Positions 21,129 through 31,673 of a stretch of 36,661 nt of DNA are shown here, one piece after another. The notes under the pieces were generated by a model. The model was given only the letters and a program-made list of their open reading frames with translations. It was not told the DNA's origin and did no database searches. Origin of the DNA: Cladosporium sp. IMV 00045. Its lineage: Eukaryota > Ascomycota > Dothideomycetes > Cladosporiales > Cladosporiaceae. Position numbers and translations under genes: made by a program. Numbering within the stretch: position 1 is the stretch's first letter; each line of letters opens with the position of its first letter. Location of the stretch: assembly GCA_001931905.2 (NCBI GenBank), contig MSJI02000335.1, forward strand, positions 1-36,661, in the 5' to 3' direction.

Positions 21129-22685
21129 CGTGTCGGTTTTTGTGTATTAGTATATTATTATTCGTCCAGCATGGGCGTTACAAGTAAATGATAGAGTACA
21201 TGTATGTACAAGTAGGTGATCGAGACAAGGTCGTAGGACTGATCACAAAGAAAGCGACAAAAGATGCTTCGGTAACTCCCAAGGGGTTGCCACTTCCGTT
21301 CAGATGAACCTCGATCGAGCAGATCAAATGCCATGGGTGCTGAATTTCTCAAATTATCCTTAGGCTCGCAAGCGGCGTCGCACTGGTGCCGCCGTTTCCG
21401 GCAAGTATGGCCTATTGGGCCCATTCCCCATGGCTGAGTAGCACGGAGGCATTTGACAGTCTCCACAGTGACAAGATGGCTGTTGTAAGCCATGGAGCGC
21501 CGAGATGAGGGTGAACAATGGCATGCTTGGAGCGCAGCATTAGCTCTGCCGTCTTTGAGTCCGTCTGTATAGAGCGAGCGGGCCGCAAACCATGACGCCT
21601 CGTCCCGTGGGCCAAACGCGCATGTAGGTGGGTTCCAAGGCTGGAAGAGGATGTAGCAGGGGAGAATTGTCGGGTCGACATCAAAAGTAGAGCGGGCCCC
21701 TGCGTCAGTCCCCTGTCGTTAATCGCTTGCACGCTTTGCTTACAACCAGCTAGCCCTATTTTCCCCTGCGCAAATCGATCTGCAACGCGATCGCAACCGA
21801 GAGACAAACCAACTGGTCGGATCCGGGCGTATACGAGCCGATGGCCATTATGGAGGCCTCACTATAGCTGAGCCTCAGACGACCCGTCGCTTGTCGAGCG
21901 TGCAAACGGTGAAGCGTACGATGGCGGCTTGGAGGCTTGGAGGCACCTGCGACAAGGGACGAAGAGTCGTTGCGATTCAACGGACTGAATCGACGGAATG
22001 GACCGCCGATGATGTGAAGGTTGATCAACACTGCAAGTTTCGGAGTCGGAGACCAACTGATTTTCTCTTCATCTCAACTTCCACAGCCGCAGGAACGTCT
22101 GAGCGGCAAACGTGCGCGGCGTGCGTGGTAGGACCCACCGATCGACAGGTACTTGGCAAGCTATCTCCGTAGCACAAGCGCTTGGATGTCGCTTGGTGCT
22201 CACCGGGAATTTTTAGCTGGGGATCAACTCTCGTTCTCTCCCGCCCCCCCAAGCTCAACCATGAATAATAACATAGGTCTCTTGGTCTTGTCAACCACCT
22301 TGCTAGTGGACGCTAATGTCACATCCCTCCTAGCGCTGCTGCTACGTCGGAAAATCCACCGTTCGCCTGGGCTCTGTCGTCCCACTATTCATCTCAAATA
22401 CCATCTGCCCCTGGCCCTACTACCCCGATGAGGACATGGCAAGCATGAGATCGACGTCGATCACTCATGCTTGTGGCGTCCTTCACGCCCGGCACCTTGG
22501 TCAGTGGGGGATTCGTTGCTCATCGGTGCTCAGCCGAAAGTCCAGTCTTTCGTTGCCACAGGCTTGTCTTTGCTGCCTCGACTCTTTCATACCAGAAGCC
22601 TTGGAGACCAGATGGGGAAGCCTGGGGCCATATGATACTGACCAATATTCTATCCTTTTCAAAAATCCTTACCTGATCATTCAGG
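21129..22685. promoter_or_regulatory. Bidirectional upstream region of NRPS and ABC transporter
   Basis: These 1,557 bases lie between two divergent start codons and should hold both promoters. No convincing gene was found; the short frames on both strands (for example 21412-21807 minus, 22153-22431 plus) lack family features. Near the NRPS start an A/T-rich stretch (about 21140-21165) precedes the ATG closely. The ABC side has several upstream ATGs, suggesting a long leader, an upstream intron or uORFs. Confidence 0.55.
21994..22005. promoter_or_regulatory. CGG-N6-CCG palindrome, possible Zn2Cys6 site
   Basis: An inverted CGG/CCG pair with a six-base gap lies within the shared NRPS/ABC upstream region. 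Zn2Cys6 dimers bind CGG half-sites, and the N6 inverted spacing is the one known for PPR1-type factors. A regulator of this class is encoded at 28802-30601. A single match in 1.5 kb could be chance. Confidence 0.25.
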
Positions 22686-25600
22686 ATGGCGGACTGCCTT
22701 AGCATCGACAACACTGTGCAGTTGTACGCACACGAATGCCGTGGCGGCTTCGACTTTCCACTTCTCTTTGAAGAGACCATTCTTGTTCTCTTGCCGATCG
22801 CATTGGCAACATTGATTGCTCTTTTTCGCCTCACATCGTTGTTGAAAAAGCCAGTCACGACTGCATCGAAATTGCTCGTTGGTTTTAAGGCTGTACGTCC
22901 GCCTACAGGTATCCCACCATCGAAGTGAACACAGACTGACAAGCTCATTACTAGTTTTTCTGGACTTGCGTTGCCGTATTCTACTTTGCTCTAGCTGGAC
23001 TTTGGGCAGCACCAGATTCAACAAGCACACAAGGCTCTGTCGCAATAAACGCGGTAGCCGGTGTTTGCTGTCTTTTTCTTGGATTCGTCTCTTTTCTGGA
23101 ACACAGCCGATCTGTTCGTCCTTCATTACTTCACCAATTCTATCTGTTCGTCACTCTCCTTTGCGACATCGCCTGCGTTCGGACGTTGTGGCTGCGTGAA
23201 AGCTACTCTGGACAGTCAAATGGCATCTCCATTCTTTACGCCCTGGTCTTCGTCGTTAAGATCTGTCTTTTCGTTGTTGAAGCCTTGCCTAAGAGCCGAA
23301 TTCCTGAGTCGCCCTACTATGATGCCAGCCCCGAAGCCCGAGCTGATATGGTCAACCGGGCCTTGTTCTGGTGGATCAACCCAACTTTCATTCGTGGCTA
23401 CTCTAGCACCCTCGAAGTCTCGGACATGCCGTACTTGGACCAAAGCCTGAGCGCAAAGAACAGCTATCAGATGTTGTCAAGCTCTTGGGATGCCAACAAA
23501 GCCCAAGGAAAGGCGTCACTCTTGGGTACCGCCATTACCACTCTCAAGTGGCCCCTTTTATCTGCCGCGCCAGCTCGTCTGGCTCTCATTGGCTTCACCT
23601 TTGCCCAGCCGGTGCTGTTGAAGCGTGCCCTTGCAGTATCGGAAAATGAGGACACGCAGTACAACAATAACGTCGGGTACGCTCTCATCGGAGCGTATTT
23701 CCTAGTTTACACTGGTATGGCAGTCACTCTCAGCCAGCACCAACACCGCACATATCGAGCAATCACCATGCTTCGCGGAGGCCTTATCTCGATGATCTAT
23801 CGCAAGTCAACGGGTCTTTCACTCACAGACGCCGACCCGGCCAACTCCGTCACCCTCATGAGCGCGGATGTCGAACGTATCGTTCAAGGATGGTCCACCA
23901 TCACCGATATGTGGGCCAACCCGATCGAGATTGGCTTGGCCATCTTCCTTCTCCAGCAAGAACTGGGCGTTGCCGTTGCAGTCAACGTTGGTGTTATGGT
24001 CTTTGCACTGCTTGCTTCCCTCGTTGCAATGGGAGGTATCGGACAGCACCAAGCCAACTGGCTCAAGGCGATTGAAAAGCGTCTCTCGTCTACTGGTAAT
24101 ATGCTCGGCTCGCTTAAGGGCATCAAGATGATGGGCCTGGAGAACGTGTTGATCAATTCTGTGCATGGTCTTCGAATGGACGAGATGCGTGACTCGACAA
24201 CATTCAGGAATCTGCTTGTTGTCAACATGACCTTTGCTTGGCTGGCTCGCGTTTTCTCTCCCATCGCCACCATCGGCACTTTCGTAGGGCTCTCCAACGG
24301 TGCTATTTCTACATCCGAAATTTACACATCGCTCTCGATTTTTGCTCTCGGAACCGACCCTCTTCTGACTCTGGTCATGGCTCTGATGCAATTTGCCGCA
24401 TCTGCTGGGTCCTTTGGCCGTATCGAAGAGTTCCTGAACAAAGAGGAAGTGCAGTCCGCCCGCACGCCGGCGGCTGCTTCGCCGCAGCCCAAGAAAGGTC
24501 ACTTCAGCTTGAGTGCTGTCTCGGCCGCTTCTGATGAAGGCGATATTGAACTGGGCAACAAGCCACAAAAGGCGGAGAACCCCTTTGTTCCTTTGTCAGG
24601 CCTTGAGGCACTCAGCATTGACAACGGTAGCTTCGGTTGGGACACCGAGAAGGAGCCAATTCTCAAGGATGTCTCCCTCAAAATCGTCCCTGGATCTTTC
24701 AACATGCTTGTCGGGCCTTCTGGTTGTGGTAAATCGACTCTCCTCCAGGCTTTGCTGGGTGAAGTACCCTGCATGGGAGGATCAATAAAGGCACAGGTTG
24801 ACTCTATGGCATACTGCTCCCAGTCACCTTGGCACATGAACGTCAGCATTCGCGATAGTATCACTGCCATGCTGGAATATGACGAGCGGTGGTACACGAC
24901 TGTTCTGCGTGCTTGTGCTCTGAACAAGGATCTTGAGCAAATATCTGCGGGCGAGGATACAATCATTGGCAGCGGAGGTACTGCGCTCAGTGGTGGTCAA
25001 AGCCAGCGCATTGCCCTCGCTCGTGCTATCTACTCTCGCAAGACCCTCATCATGCTGGACGATCCTTTCAGCGGACTGGATGCCTCTACAGAGAATCAGA
25101 TCTTCCACAACTTGCTAGGTACCTCCGGTTTGCTTCGCGAGATCGGCGCTACAGTCATTGTGGCGTCCTCCTCCGTCAAGCGCGTTCCTTACGCCGATCA
25201 AATCATTTCTCTCGATGGTGAGGGTCACGTCTCTGAAGCTGGTGATTTTGACACCCTCGACAAGTCAGGTGGTTACGTTGCCTCTTACGCTCTGAGCCTG
25301 CCTGACTGGACATTCGAGCCTGCCATTGCGGTTGTCCCAACTGTGGCCAAGGTCCCCCTCAACAAAGAGGAAGCTGTCAAAGAACACGACAAGACTCGAC
25401 AAGAAGGCGACATCGCAACTTATATGTATTACGTTCACTCTGTCGGCTGGGTTGCCACCATGATCTTTATTGTGGCCATGGCTGGATTCGTCTTCTGCTT
25501 GTCTTTCCCTAGTATCTGGCTCAAATGGTGGGCCCAATCAGCTGATCCTGTCGGCGAAGAGAACTACTACATGGGCATTTATGCCATGCTCGGCTTCATC

Positions 25601-27186
25601 GCGATGATCGCCCTTATTGCTGGATCTTACCAACTCATCGTCACGATGGTGCCCATCTCTGGTGCCAACTTCCACAAAGTCTTGCTGCAGACGACCCTTG
25701 GAGCCAAGATGTCTTTCCTCTCCATCACAGACACTGGCAGCATTCTGAACCGTTTCAGTCAGGATTTGCAACTGATTGACATGGATCTCCCTGTGGCCGC
25801 TATCAACGTTGTCGCCACTGGTTTCCTTTGCCTGGCTCAAATTATTCTCGTTGGTGTTGCCGCGTCGTACGCCGCGATCTCTTTCCCTTTCCTTTTCGCC
25901 TTCCTCTATTGCATCCAGAGGGTCTACCTCCGCACCTCCCGCCAACTACGTCTACTTGACATCGAGGCCAAGGCGCCTCTTTTCGCTCATTTCACCGATA
26001 CCCTCAAGGGTCTGCCGTCGATCCGCGCATTCGGCTGGCAAGCTCCTATGGAAGAGAAGAATTACGAGCTTCTGGAATACTCTCAAAGGCCCTTCTACAT
26101 GATGAACGCGATCCAACGCTGGCTCAGTCTGACGCTTGACCTTATGGTTGCAGGCATCGCGGTCATCCTGATGGTCCTTGTCGCCACACTGGACGGTACT
26201 GACACTGCCTACATGGGTGTCGCTCTCTACAACGTTGTCTTGTTCACCCAGAGCATCAAGATGTTGATTCAGTTCTGGACGAACCTGGAGACCCACATTG
26301 GTTCGATTGCCAGAATCAAGGAGTATGCTGAGAAGACTCCGCAAGAGGCGCAGACCGAAGGCGGCGGCTACGTTCTGCCTGCTAACTGGCCTGAGGAGGG
26401 CAAGATTGAATTCGACAAGATCTCCGCCGGGTACTCGCAAACTCACCTTGCCATTAACCAGGTTTCCTTCACAATTGAGCCTGGTGAGAAGATTGGTCTC
26501 TGCGGTCGTACCGGAAGGTAAGCAATACTCTTTTTGTGCCATCATCTTCTTCCAATACTAACATACTTCTCAGTGGAAAATCATCCCTCGCCATGACCCT
26601 CTTCCGCATGCTCGATCTCAGCGCCGGTCAAATCTTGATCGATGGCATCGACATCTCCCAGCTGCCGCGCCACGACATTCGCTCTCGCATCAACTCGATC
26701 ACCCAAGACGGCGTCTTCATCCAAGGCAGCGTCCGCGACAACATCGATCCTCGAGGCGTGCACGGCATCGACGCCATTTGTGACGCACTCGACATCGTGT
26801 CTCTCCTCGAGTTGATCGAAGAGAAGGGCTCCGACGGTCTGGACGGCGACATCTCCGAACTCCACCTGTCGCAGGGTCAAAAGCAGCTCTTCTGTCTTGC
26901 GCGCGCGCTCCTCAACCCCAGTCAGATTCTCATTCTAGACGAAGCCACCAGCACGGTCGACGAGCACACCGACGAGATCATGCAGAAGGTTATCCGACAG
27001 AACTTCGGCAGCCAGACCATCATCACCGTCGCCCATCGCTTGGAGAGCATCCTCGACCACGACAGCGTCATCGTGCTCGATGGCGGCAAGATCGTAGAGA
27101 AGGGCGATCCCCACGAGCTTCTCGCGCATGGCGAGGAGACCGAGTTTGGAAGGCTGTGGAAGTTCTTGCAGGCTGAGTCCAGCTAA
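22686..27186 (+). CDS. ABC-C (MRP-type) multidrug/metabolite exporter, 1,460 aa, three exons
   Basis: Join 22686-22892, 22955-26517 and 26574-27186. The introns (22893-22954, 26518-26573) have GT...AG ends and CTGAC/CTAAC branch sites. The second rejoins CGRTG to SGKSSL in the second Walker A. The layout is that of full-length ABC-C pumps: five hydrophobic helices at the N terminus (TMD0, to about residue 180), TMD1, NBD1, TMD2, NBD2. NBD1 has GPSGCGKST (~657), LSGGQSQRIALARA (~748) and LIMLDDPF (~768). Its Walker B ends in Asp rather than Glu, and Ser stands where the switch His belongs (VIVASSSV). NBD2 has the intact Walker A, LSQGQ, ILILDEATSTVD and AHRLE. This asymmetry is normal for the family. 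It probably works in the plasma or vacuolar membrane. Divergent placement next to the NRPS suggests export or sequestration of the peptide, or self-protection. Confidence 0.92.
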
Positions 27187-27238
27187 AAAGTATATGGGGA
27201 AACCCCCGCTCAAAACAGGCACATACAGATTTGCCGTT

Positions 27239-27244
27239 AATAAA
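27239..27244 (+). terminator. AATAAA polyadenylation-type signal of the ABC gene
   Basis: An AATAAA hexamer lies 53 bases after the TAA stop of the transporter. The next stop codon, of the opposite-strand membrane protein, is at 27317, so only 130 bp separate the two coding ends and the 3' UTRs probably overlap. Confidence 0.45.
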
Positions 27245-27316
27245 AGTATCAATACATAGGGAAAGGGGTAATGATAGTCTACAGCTCACGAGTCCGTGAT
27301 AATAACATCTTCTTGT

Positions 27317-28317
27317 TTATGCCAATCTTCCGTCATTATCGACCTTGTTCCATGTTTGTTGCTGCGTTCTGTCGCGCGTGCTCTGTTTATCGTGTTTTGA
27401 AACATCGATAGTAAACCCAACCCAGGCATATACCACCAGGACGAAAAACTCCGGGAGTAAGGCCATGCACACCAATGCCGCCACGGATCCTGTGAGAGGG
27501 TTCCAAATCAACTTTACATCGTCTGCGTTAAACATGGCGAGACAAAAATAGACGAGTCTAACAAGCGGGAACATGCTTGCGATCAAGTTTCCAGTCAAGA
27601 CCTGGAGGTATTCGTCAGCAATCATTCATTCCTTCACAAGTCTCCAACATTGTGGAATTCGCATACCTTGCGACTACTGCATGACAAAGCATTGCCATGC
27701 CTCACCCAGACGAACACCTCGCCGCCAACGCAGAGTGTGAGCAAGACGAACGCCATGATCGATCCAGCCTCAGCTAATCCGTTCCCGATCTCCATCACGC
27801 TCGGGTTGTCGAGCTGAACTCCCATCCGCACACCGGCGATTGTCAACACTAGTGTTCCAAGGAAGATGAGGCGAAGGATGACGATGCCGTAGTGGGACGC
27901 TTTGGCGTTGGGGGAATCGATTTTCTTGCTGCATGATCGTTAGTATCGATTGTGTCCGAAGGATTGGGGCAGAACTATTTGGGCCACGTACATGATGTTT
28001 AATAGGAGGGTCATGATCAACAGCAAGGGTAAACCTCCGGCGCTGAGGAGAGCGAAAATGGCTGCGTCTATTCCAAGGTTGTTGCTGGGATAGAGGAACG
28101 ATAGCACTGCGCCCGTAATGCGAACTATGAACTTGTCAGTAATTTGTATTGCAGTATCGAAGACTTGTCACTCACTCAAGCAGGCGAAGACCATCAAAAC
28201 CCATGCTGCCGGTGCTGGAGATCTCAGCTGTTTGTAACACAAAAGGCATGATGTGATCAAGGCCGGGATATAAAAGCAGAGAGTCGCTGTTCCGACGGAT
28301 GCCAGAGCAGATAGCAT
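27317..28317 (-). CDS. Seven-helix membrane protein of the fungal DUF7702-like type, 273 aa, four exons
   Basis: Join 28176-28317, 27992-28124, 27667-27928 and 27317-27601. Introns at 28125-28175, 27929-27991 and 27602-27666 are 51-65 bp with GT...AG ends and CTGAC/CTAAC-type branch sites, and all rejoin in frame (822 nt). An in-frame TGA upstream of the ATG at 28317 fixes the start. Seven hydrophobic spans are visible, beginning MLSALASVGTATLCFYIPAL. The others include WVLMVFACLIRITGAVLSFL, DAAIFALLSAGGLPLLLIM, IVILRLIFLGTLVLTIAGV, SIMAFVLLTLCVGGEVFVWV, a FPLVRLVYFCLAMF span, and NPLTGSVAALVCMALLPEFF. A polar tail closes it. Order and the R-L-V-Y / N-P-L-T-G / P-E-F-F-V-L-V-V-Y pattern resemble fungal DUF7702 proteins as I recall them. 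Function is unknown. It diverges from the Zn2Cys6 gene, so it may be co-regulated with the cluster. Confidence 0.83.
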
Positions 28318-28801
28318 ATTGACGGGTTTCAACAATGTTGTTGGTACAACGAATAGTCAAATATTGGTCGCAATGCGAGGAAGGTATCACCTTCGCCATG
28401 ACAGACGACCGACCTAGATATTTAAGCATTTCCATCGACGACCTTCTCGCAAAGAAGCTCACTCATATTTTCAACGGCGCTGAAAGCGTCTGCTCCCACA
28501 TCAAGCCAATGATACCTAGTGTGGTTAGAGGCCCTAAAGCCAAATATAAGGCAGACAATGCAGTTAAGGCAGACCAATGAAAGCGAAAGCGAGCGGTACG
28601 TCCCCAAACGGCTGAGCTGGAATATGACCACATTGAGACTAGCACCAACGTGACAGGATCCACCTCGAACCATAGCACGGTATGAAGAAACGCTTACACC
28701 GTTTCTTTTCAGAATGAGACCAGAAACGGCTTCAATCTTCACCAGCATGATCTCCACAATCTCATCGAATTCCCTCGGTGGTAATTTCGCCTCTTCACAG
28801 A
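28318..28801. promoter_or_regulatory. Bidirectional upstream region of membrane protein and Zn2Cys6 gene
   Basis: 484 bases separate two divergent start codons. A TATTTAA match at 28419-28425 (TTAAATA on the minus strand) lies about 100 bases before the membrane-protein ATG and could act as its TATA element. Open frames crossing this stretch on the minus strand show no recognisable domain. Confidence 0.45.
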
Positions 28802-30601
28802 ATGGTCGGCGTCCCGAGACGATCACACGCCTGCGAAGCGTGCAAGAAGCGTCGACTAGCGGTACGTTTGACTATTTCTCGACTGGTTAGATGCCAGCTC
28901 ATTCGGAACAGTGTGATCTGGGACGACCGACTTGTTCACAATGCAAGCAAGAAAAGCGGGACTGTCGATTCCCAAATGCTTTCACATTTGTCGTCAACGA
29001 TCCTGGAAGTCACAAAACAGTATATCGGAAGCCTAGTCCTGGTCATATCAAGCAACGCAGGGCCAAAACTAGTCCGGATCATGTGCAAGAGGTGAACACG
29101 CCTCTAAGCAATGGTACACCCGAGGATGAATTGTTCATGCAACCTCCCTCAGACTGGACGATGGTACAAACTAGATCAACACCACCACCACCACCACCAC
29201 CACCACCTGCCATCATCTCAGGATCTCTCACTCCCTCAATACCACAACAGCTCTCCAACCTCCTTCCCATGCAACAACAACTCCTCTCCCACGCCCTCCA
29301 ACACTTCAACACCCAACCCACCGACGACACGAGCCTCATCCGAATCTGGATCCCCACCCTGCAAAACTTCGCCACCAGCACCGCCGAACTGAAAGCCTCA
29401 CCACTGGCCTGCTGCGCCGCCTGGCTGGCGAGTGGAGATGCCGCCAACAACCCGTCCCTGATCGATTTCAGTCGCCACTTGTACGCTCAGGGTCTGAGCG
29501 AAGTGCGCATCGCGTTGCGGAGGCCGGGTGCTATTCTTGAAGATGAGACGCTGGGTGCTTGTCTTGCCTTGGCGGTGTTTGAGGTCATCCAGTGTCCTGA
29601 CAAGTGTCGCGCGGCGTACGAATGGCATAGAAGGGCGAGCGTCAATCTGCTTCAGATGCGAGGGGCCAACATGCACAGAGAGGGTGTTGGGCATGAGTTG
29701 TTTCTCGCTCTTCGCCTGCATGGGGTGAGTGTCATGTGGTGCCTTCAAAAAATGCTTGCGTCCTCCCTGCATTCCCTACCAACCCAACCCCAATCCCAAA
29801 AAGCTCAGACGACTCTAACACCTCTCCTCTTTCCCAACTCAGATCTTCTACGCCTACGAGCAACGCCTGCCCAACTTCCTCTGCACGCGCGAATGGTGCA
29901 CCGTCCCCTGGCAAATCCACCCGAAAGACGACTTCAACCGCCTCGCAGACATCCTCGCCCGCGGCCCCCAACTCCTCCACGAAGCCGAAACGCTGCACCA
30001 CAAGTCCCTGCAGCAAACCCTTCCAACCCTCCTAACAATCCTCAGCCGCCTGCTCGACATCGACGCCGATCTCACGTCCCTCTACGCCGAGTTCGAAGCA
30101 GCCGCAGCAGAGCGGGGTGAGAGGCTCTACTGGGGAGCCGGAAAGCAACTCGAAGACGAAGACGAAGAGTCTTCAAAAGAACCACCCCTCCACTTCCCCT
30201 CCCTCCCCACAGCCTCCCTCCTAACCCTCCACTGGTCCACACAAACAATGGTCTGCTCCGCCCTCACCACCCTCCACACAACCTTGCGCACGCACTTCCC
30301 CAGCACGCTCGCCTCCCTCCTCCCCTCCACGCCCCGCACAACGCACTTCCTCACGCACGCGAGGCAAGAAACCTGGCTGCGCAGAGTGCAGAATATCACG
30401 CGCAGCGTGGACTTCTGCGTGCGCGCTGCGGAGATGGAGGGAGGAGGAGGGCGCGGACCGCCGGGGATTGGGATTGCGTTGGAGATTGTAATTGACGTGA
30501 TGCAAGGGAAGGAGGGGACGGAAGTTGAGGCAGAGAGGGCGAGGGCAGAGAGGGCGAGGAGGGAGTTGGGCAGGAGGTGGGTGGCGATTTTGTTGGCTTG
30601 A
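28802..30601 (+). CDS. Zn2Cys6 fungal transcription factor, 543 aa, three exons
   Basis: Join 28802-28861, 28912-29724 and 29843-30601. Introns at 28862-28911 (50 bp) and 29725-29842 (118 bp) begin GTACGT and GTGAGT. The first lies inside the zinc cluster and splicing completes it: CEACKKRRLACDLGRPTC then SQCKQEKRDC, giving C-x2-C-x6-C-x6-C-x2-C-x6-C (residues 11-38). A basic Ser/Pro linker follows, with a run of nine prolines (near 29181-29207). The rest is the helical regulatory domain of fungal Zn2Cys6 proteins, with motifs such as FEVIQCPDKCRAAYEWHRRA and FLCTREWCTVPW. An acidic patch (EDEDEE) sits near residue 385. It is nuclear and binds CGG-type sites as a dimer. Its position at the cluster edge suggests a pathway-specific regulator, which is inference. 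Confidence 0.9.
29181..29207 (+). repeat. (ACC)9 trinucleotide tract in the Zn2Cys6 gene
   Basis: Nine ACC units in the coding sequence, read as CCA codons, give the polyproline run between the zinc cluster and the regulatory domain. Such tracts often differ in length between strains. Confidence 0.85.
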
Positions 30602-31673
30602 CTTCATCCACTACGGATCCAGGTCTCTTTGCGTTTTCTTCTCACCTTGCGGTTCGCTGGGCATTTGGTTTGTCTTGACCACGGTCCTTCCTATCAGGCG
30701 TGAGCAAGTCTACGTGATTCATTCATGATGGATATGGGGGGTCAAAGATAAAAGGTTGCTACACGATGAATGATGAGTTGGGGTAAATAGGGTTAGGGTT
30801 TTCCACTTCACCCTGCCCATCCTCATCGATTGATGATGCTTTCCATTCCCGCATGCCTTGCTCTGAACATGTGGCTGATGAGATCATTGCCTATGAGGCA
30901 GAAGAGAAACACATTTGTCCCGAGTTGGAAACCGCACGAGTCCTCTTTCTCTCTCTCTGCGCACCGAGCGTGGAGTTCTGGCTCGTTGTGGTGATATATC
31001 CCAAGTACATGTGGGACAATCAAACCAGCTTGGAACTCGATGAATCAACGATCTCCTACATCACACCTCAACCGTCGCTTCACGTCGTCGCGTCGTCGCA
31101 GCGACATCGAAAGAAAAACGAAGTGACAACAATGTTAAACAATATCAATCATAACGAACAGCATATCACAAACAGAACCCACACCCAAACGATTCAACAT
31201 TTAACCCCAGCGCTCTCCCTGTCCCATCCCGTTCGACATCCGACCAAGCTTCTTCTTGGTCCAATTTTTCCAAACAAAAGCGGCCCAGAAGTGAGTCGAC
31301 ACCGCGAAAGGAAAACGGACATTTCCAGAATAGGAGAAAGAGTTGATCGCCTCGGCGCATTTCTTCGTTCCCATCCCTAGCGTGGTGATATACGCGTCAC
31401 GTTGGTGTGAAGAAGATTATCACGCCAGATGGAAGATGGTAGGAATCGCACTCACATGCATTGAACGTCCTAGTTTGTATGATATTGATAATGCAGATCC
31501 ATGAGGGAAAAAAAGAAAACAAAAAGAAAGATATATATGATGTGGGTATCCAGAAAAACTCCACGCTAAGCAACCAAAACAGACGATGGAAAAATAGCAC
31601 CAAAGGTGCGAACCACATCACCTCCACCTCCAGCTCCAACAACCACACTACCAATCCCACGCAAAATCGCAAA
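30602..31673. other. Convergent intergenic region, no gene seen
   Basis: About 1.07 kb between the stop of the Zn2Cys6 gene and the stop of the opposite-strand 516-aa gene. It should hold both 3' UTRs. The longest open frame (30853-31380 plus) has no motif and biased composition. Two head-to-tail TTAGGG-like units occur at 30788-30801. Confidence 0.5.

Noticed and set aside
28172..28826. Minus-strand open frames across 28172-28462 and 28422-28826
   Set aside because: They are in the wrong frames relative to the seven-helix exons, carry no recognisable domain, and lie largely in the upstream region.
30788..30801. Two TTAGGG-like telomere units
   Set aside because: Only about two units between ordinary genes; too short for a telomere or interstitial array. 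At most a single-factor binding site.
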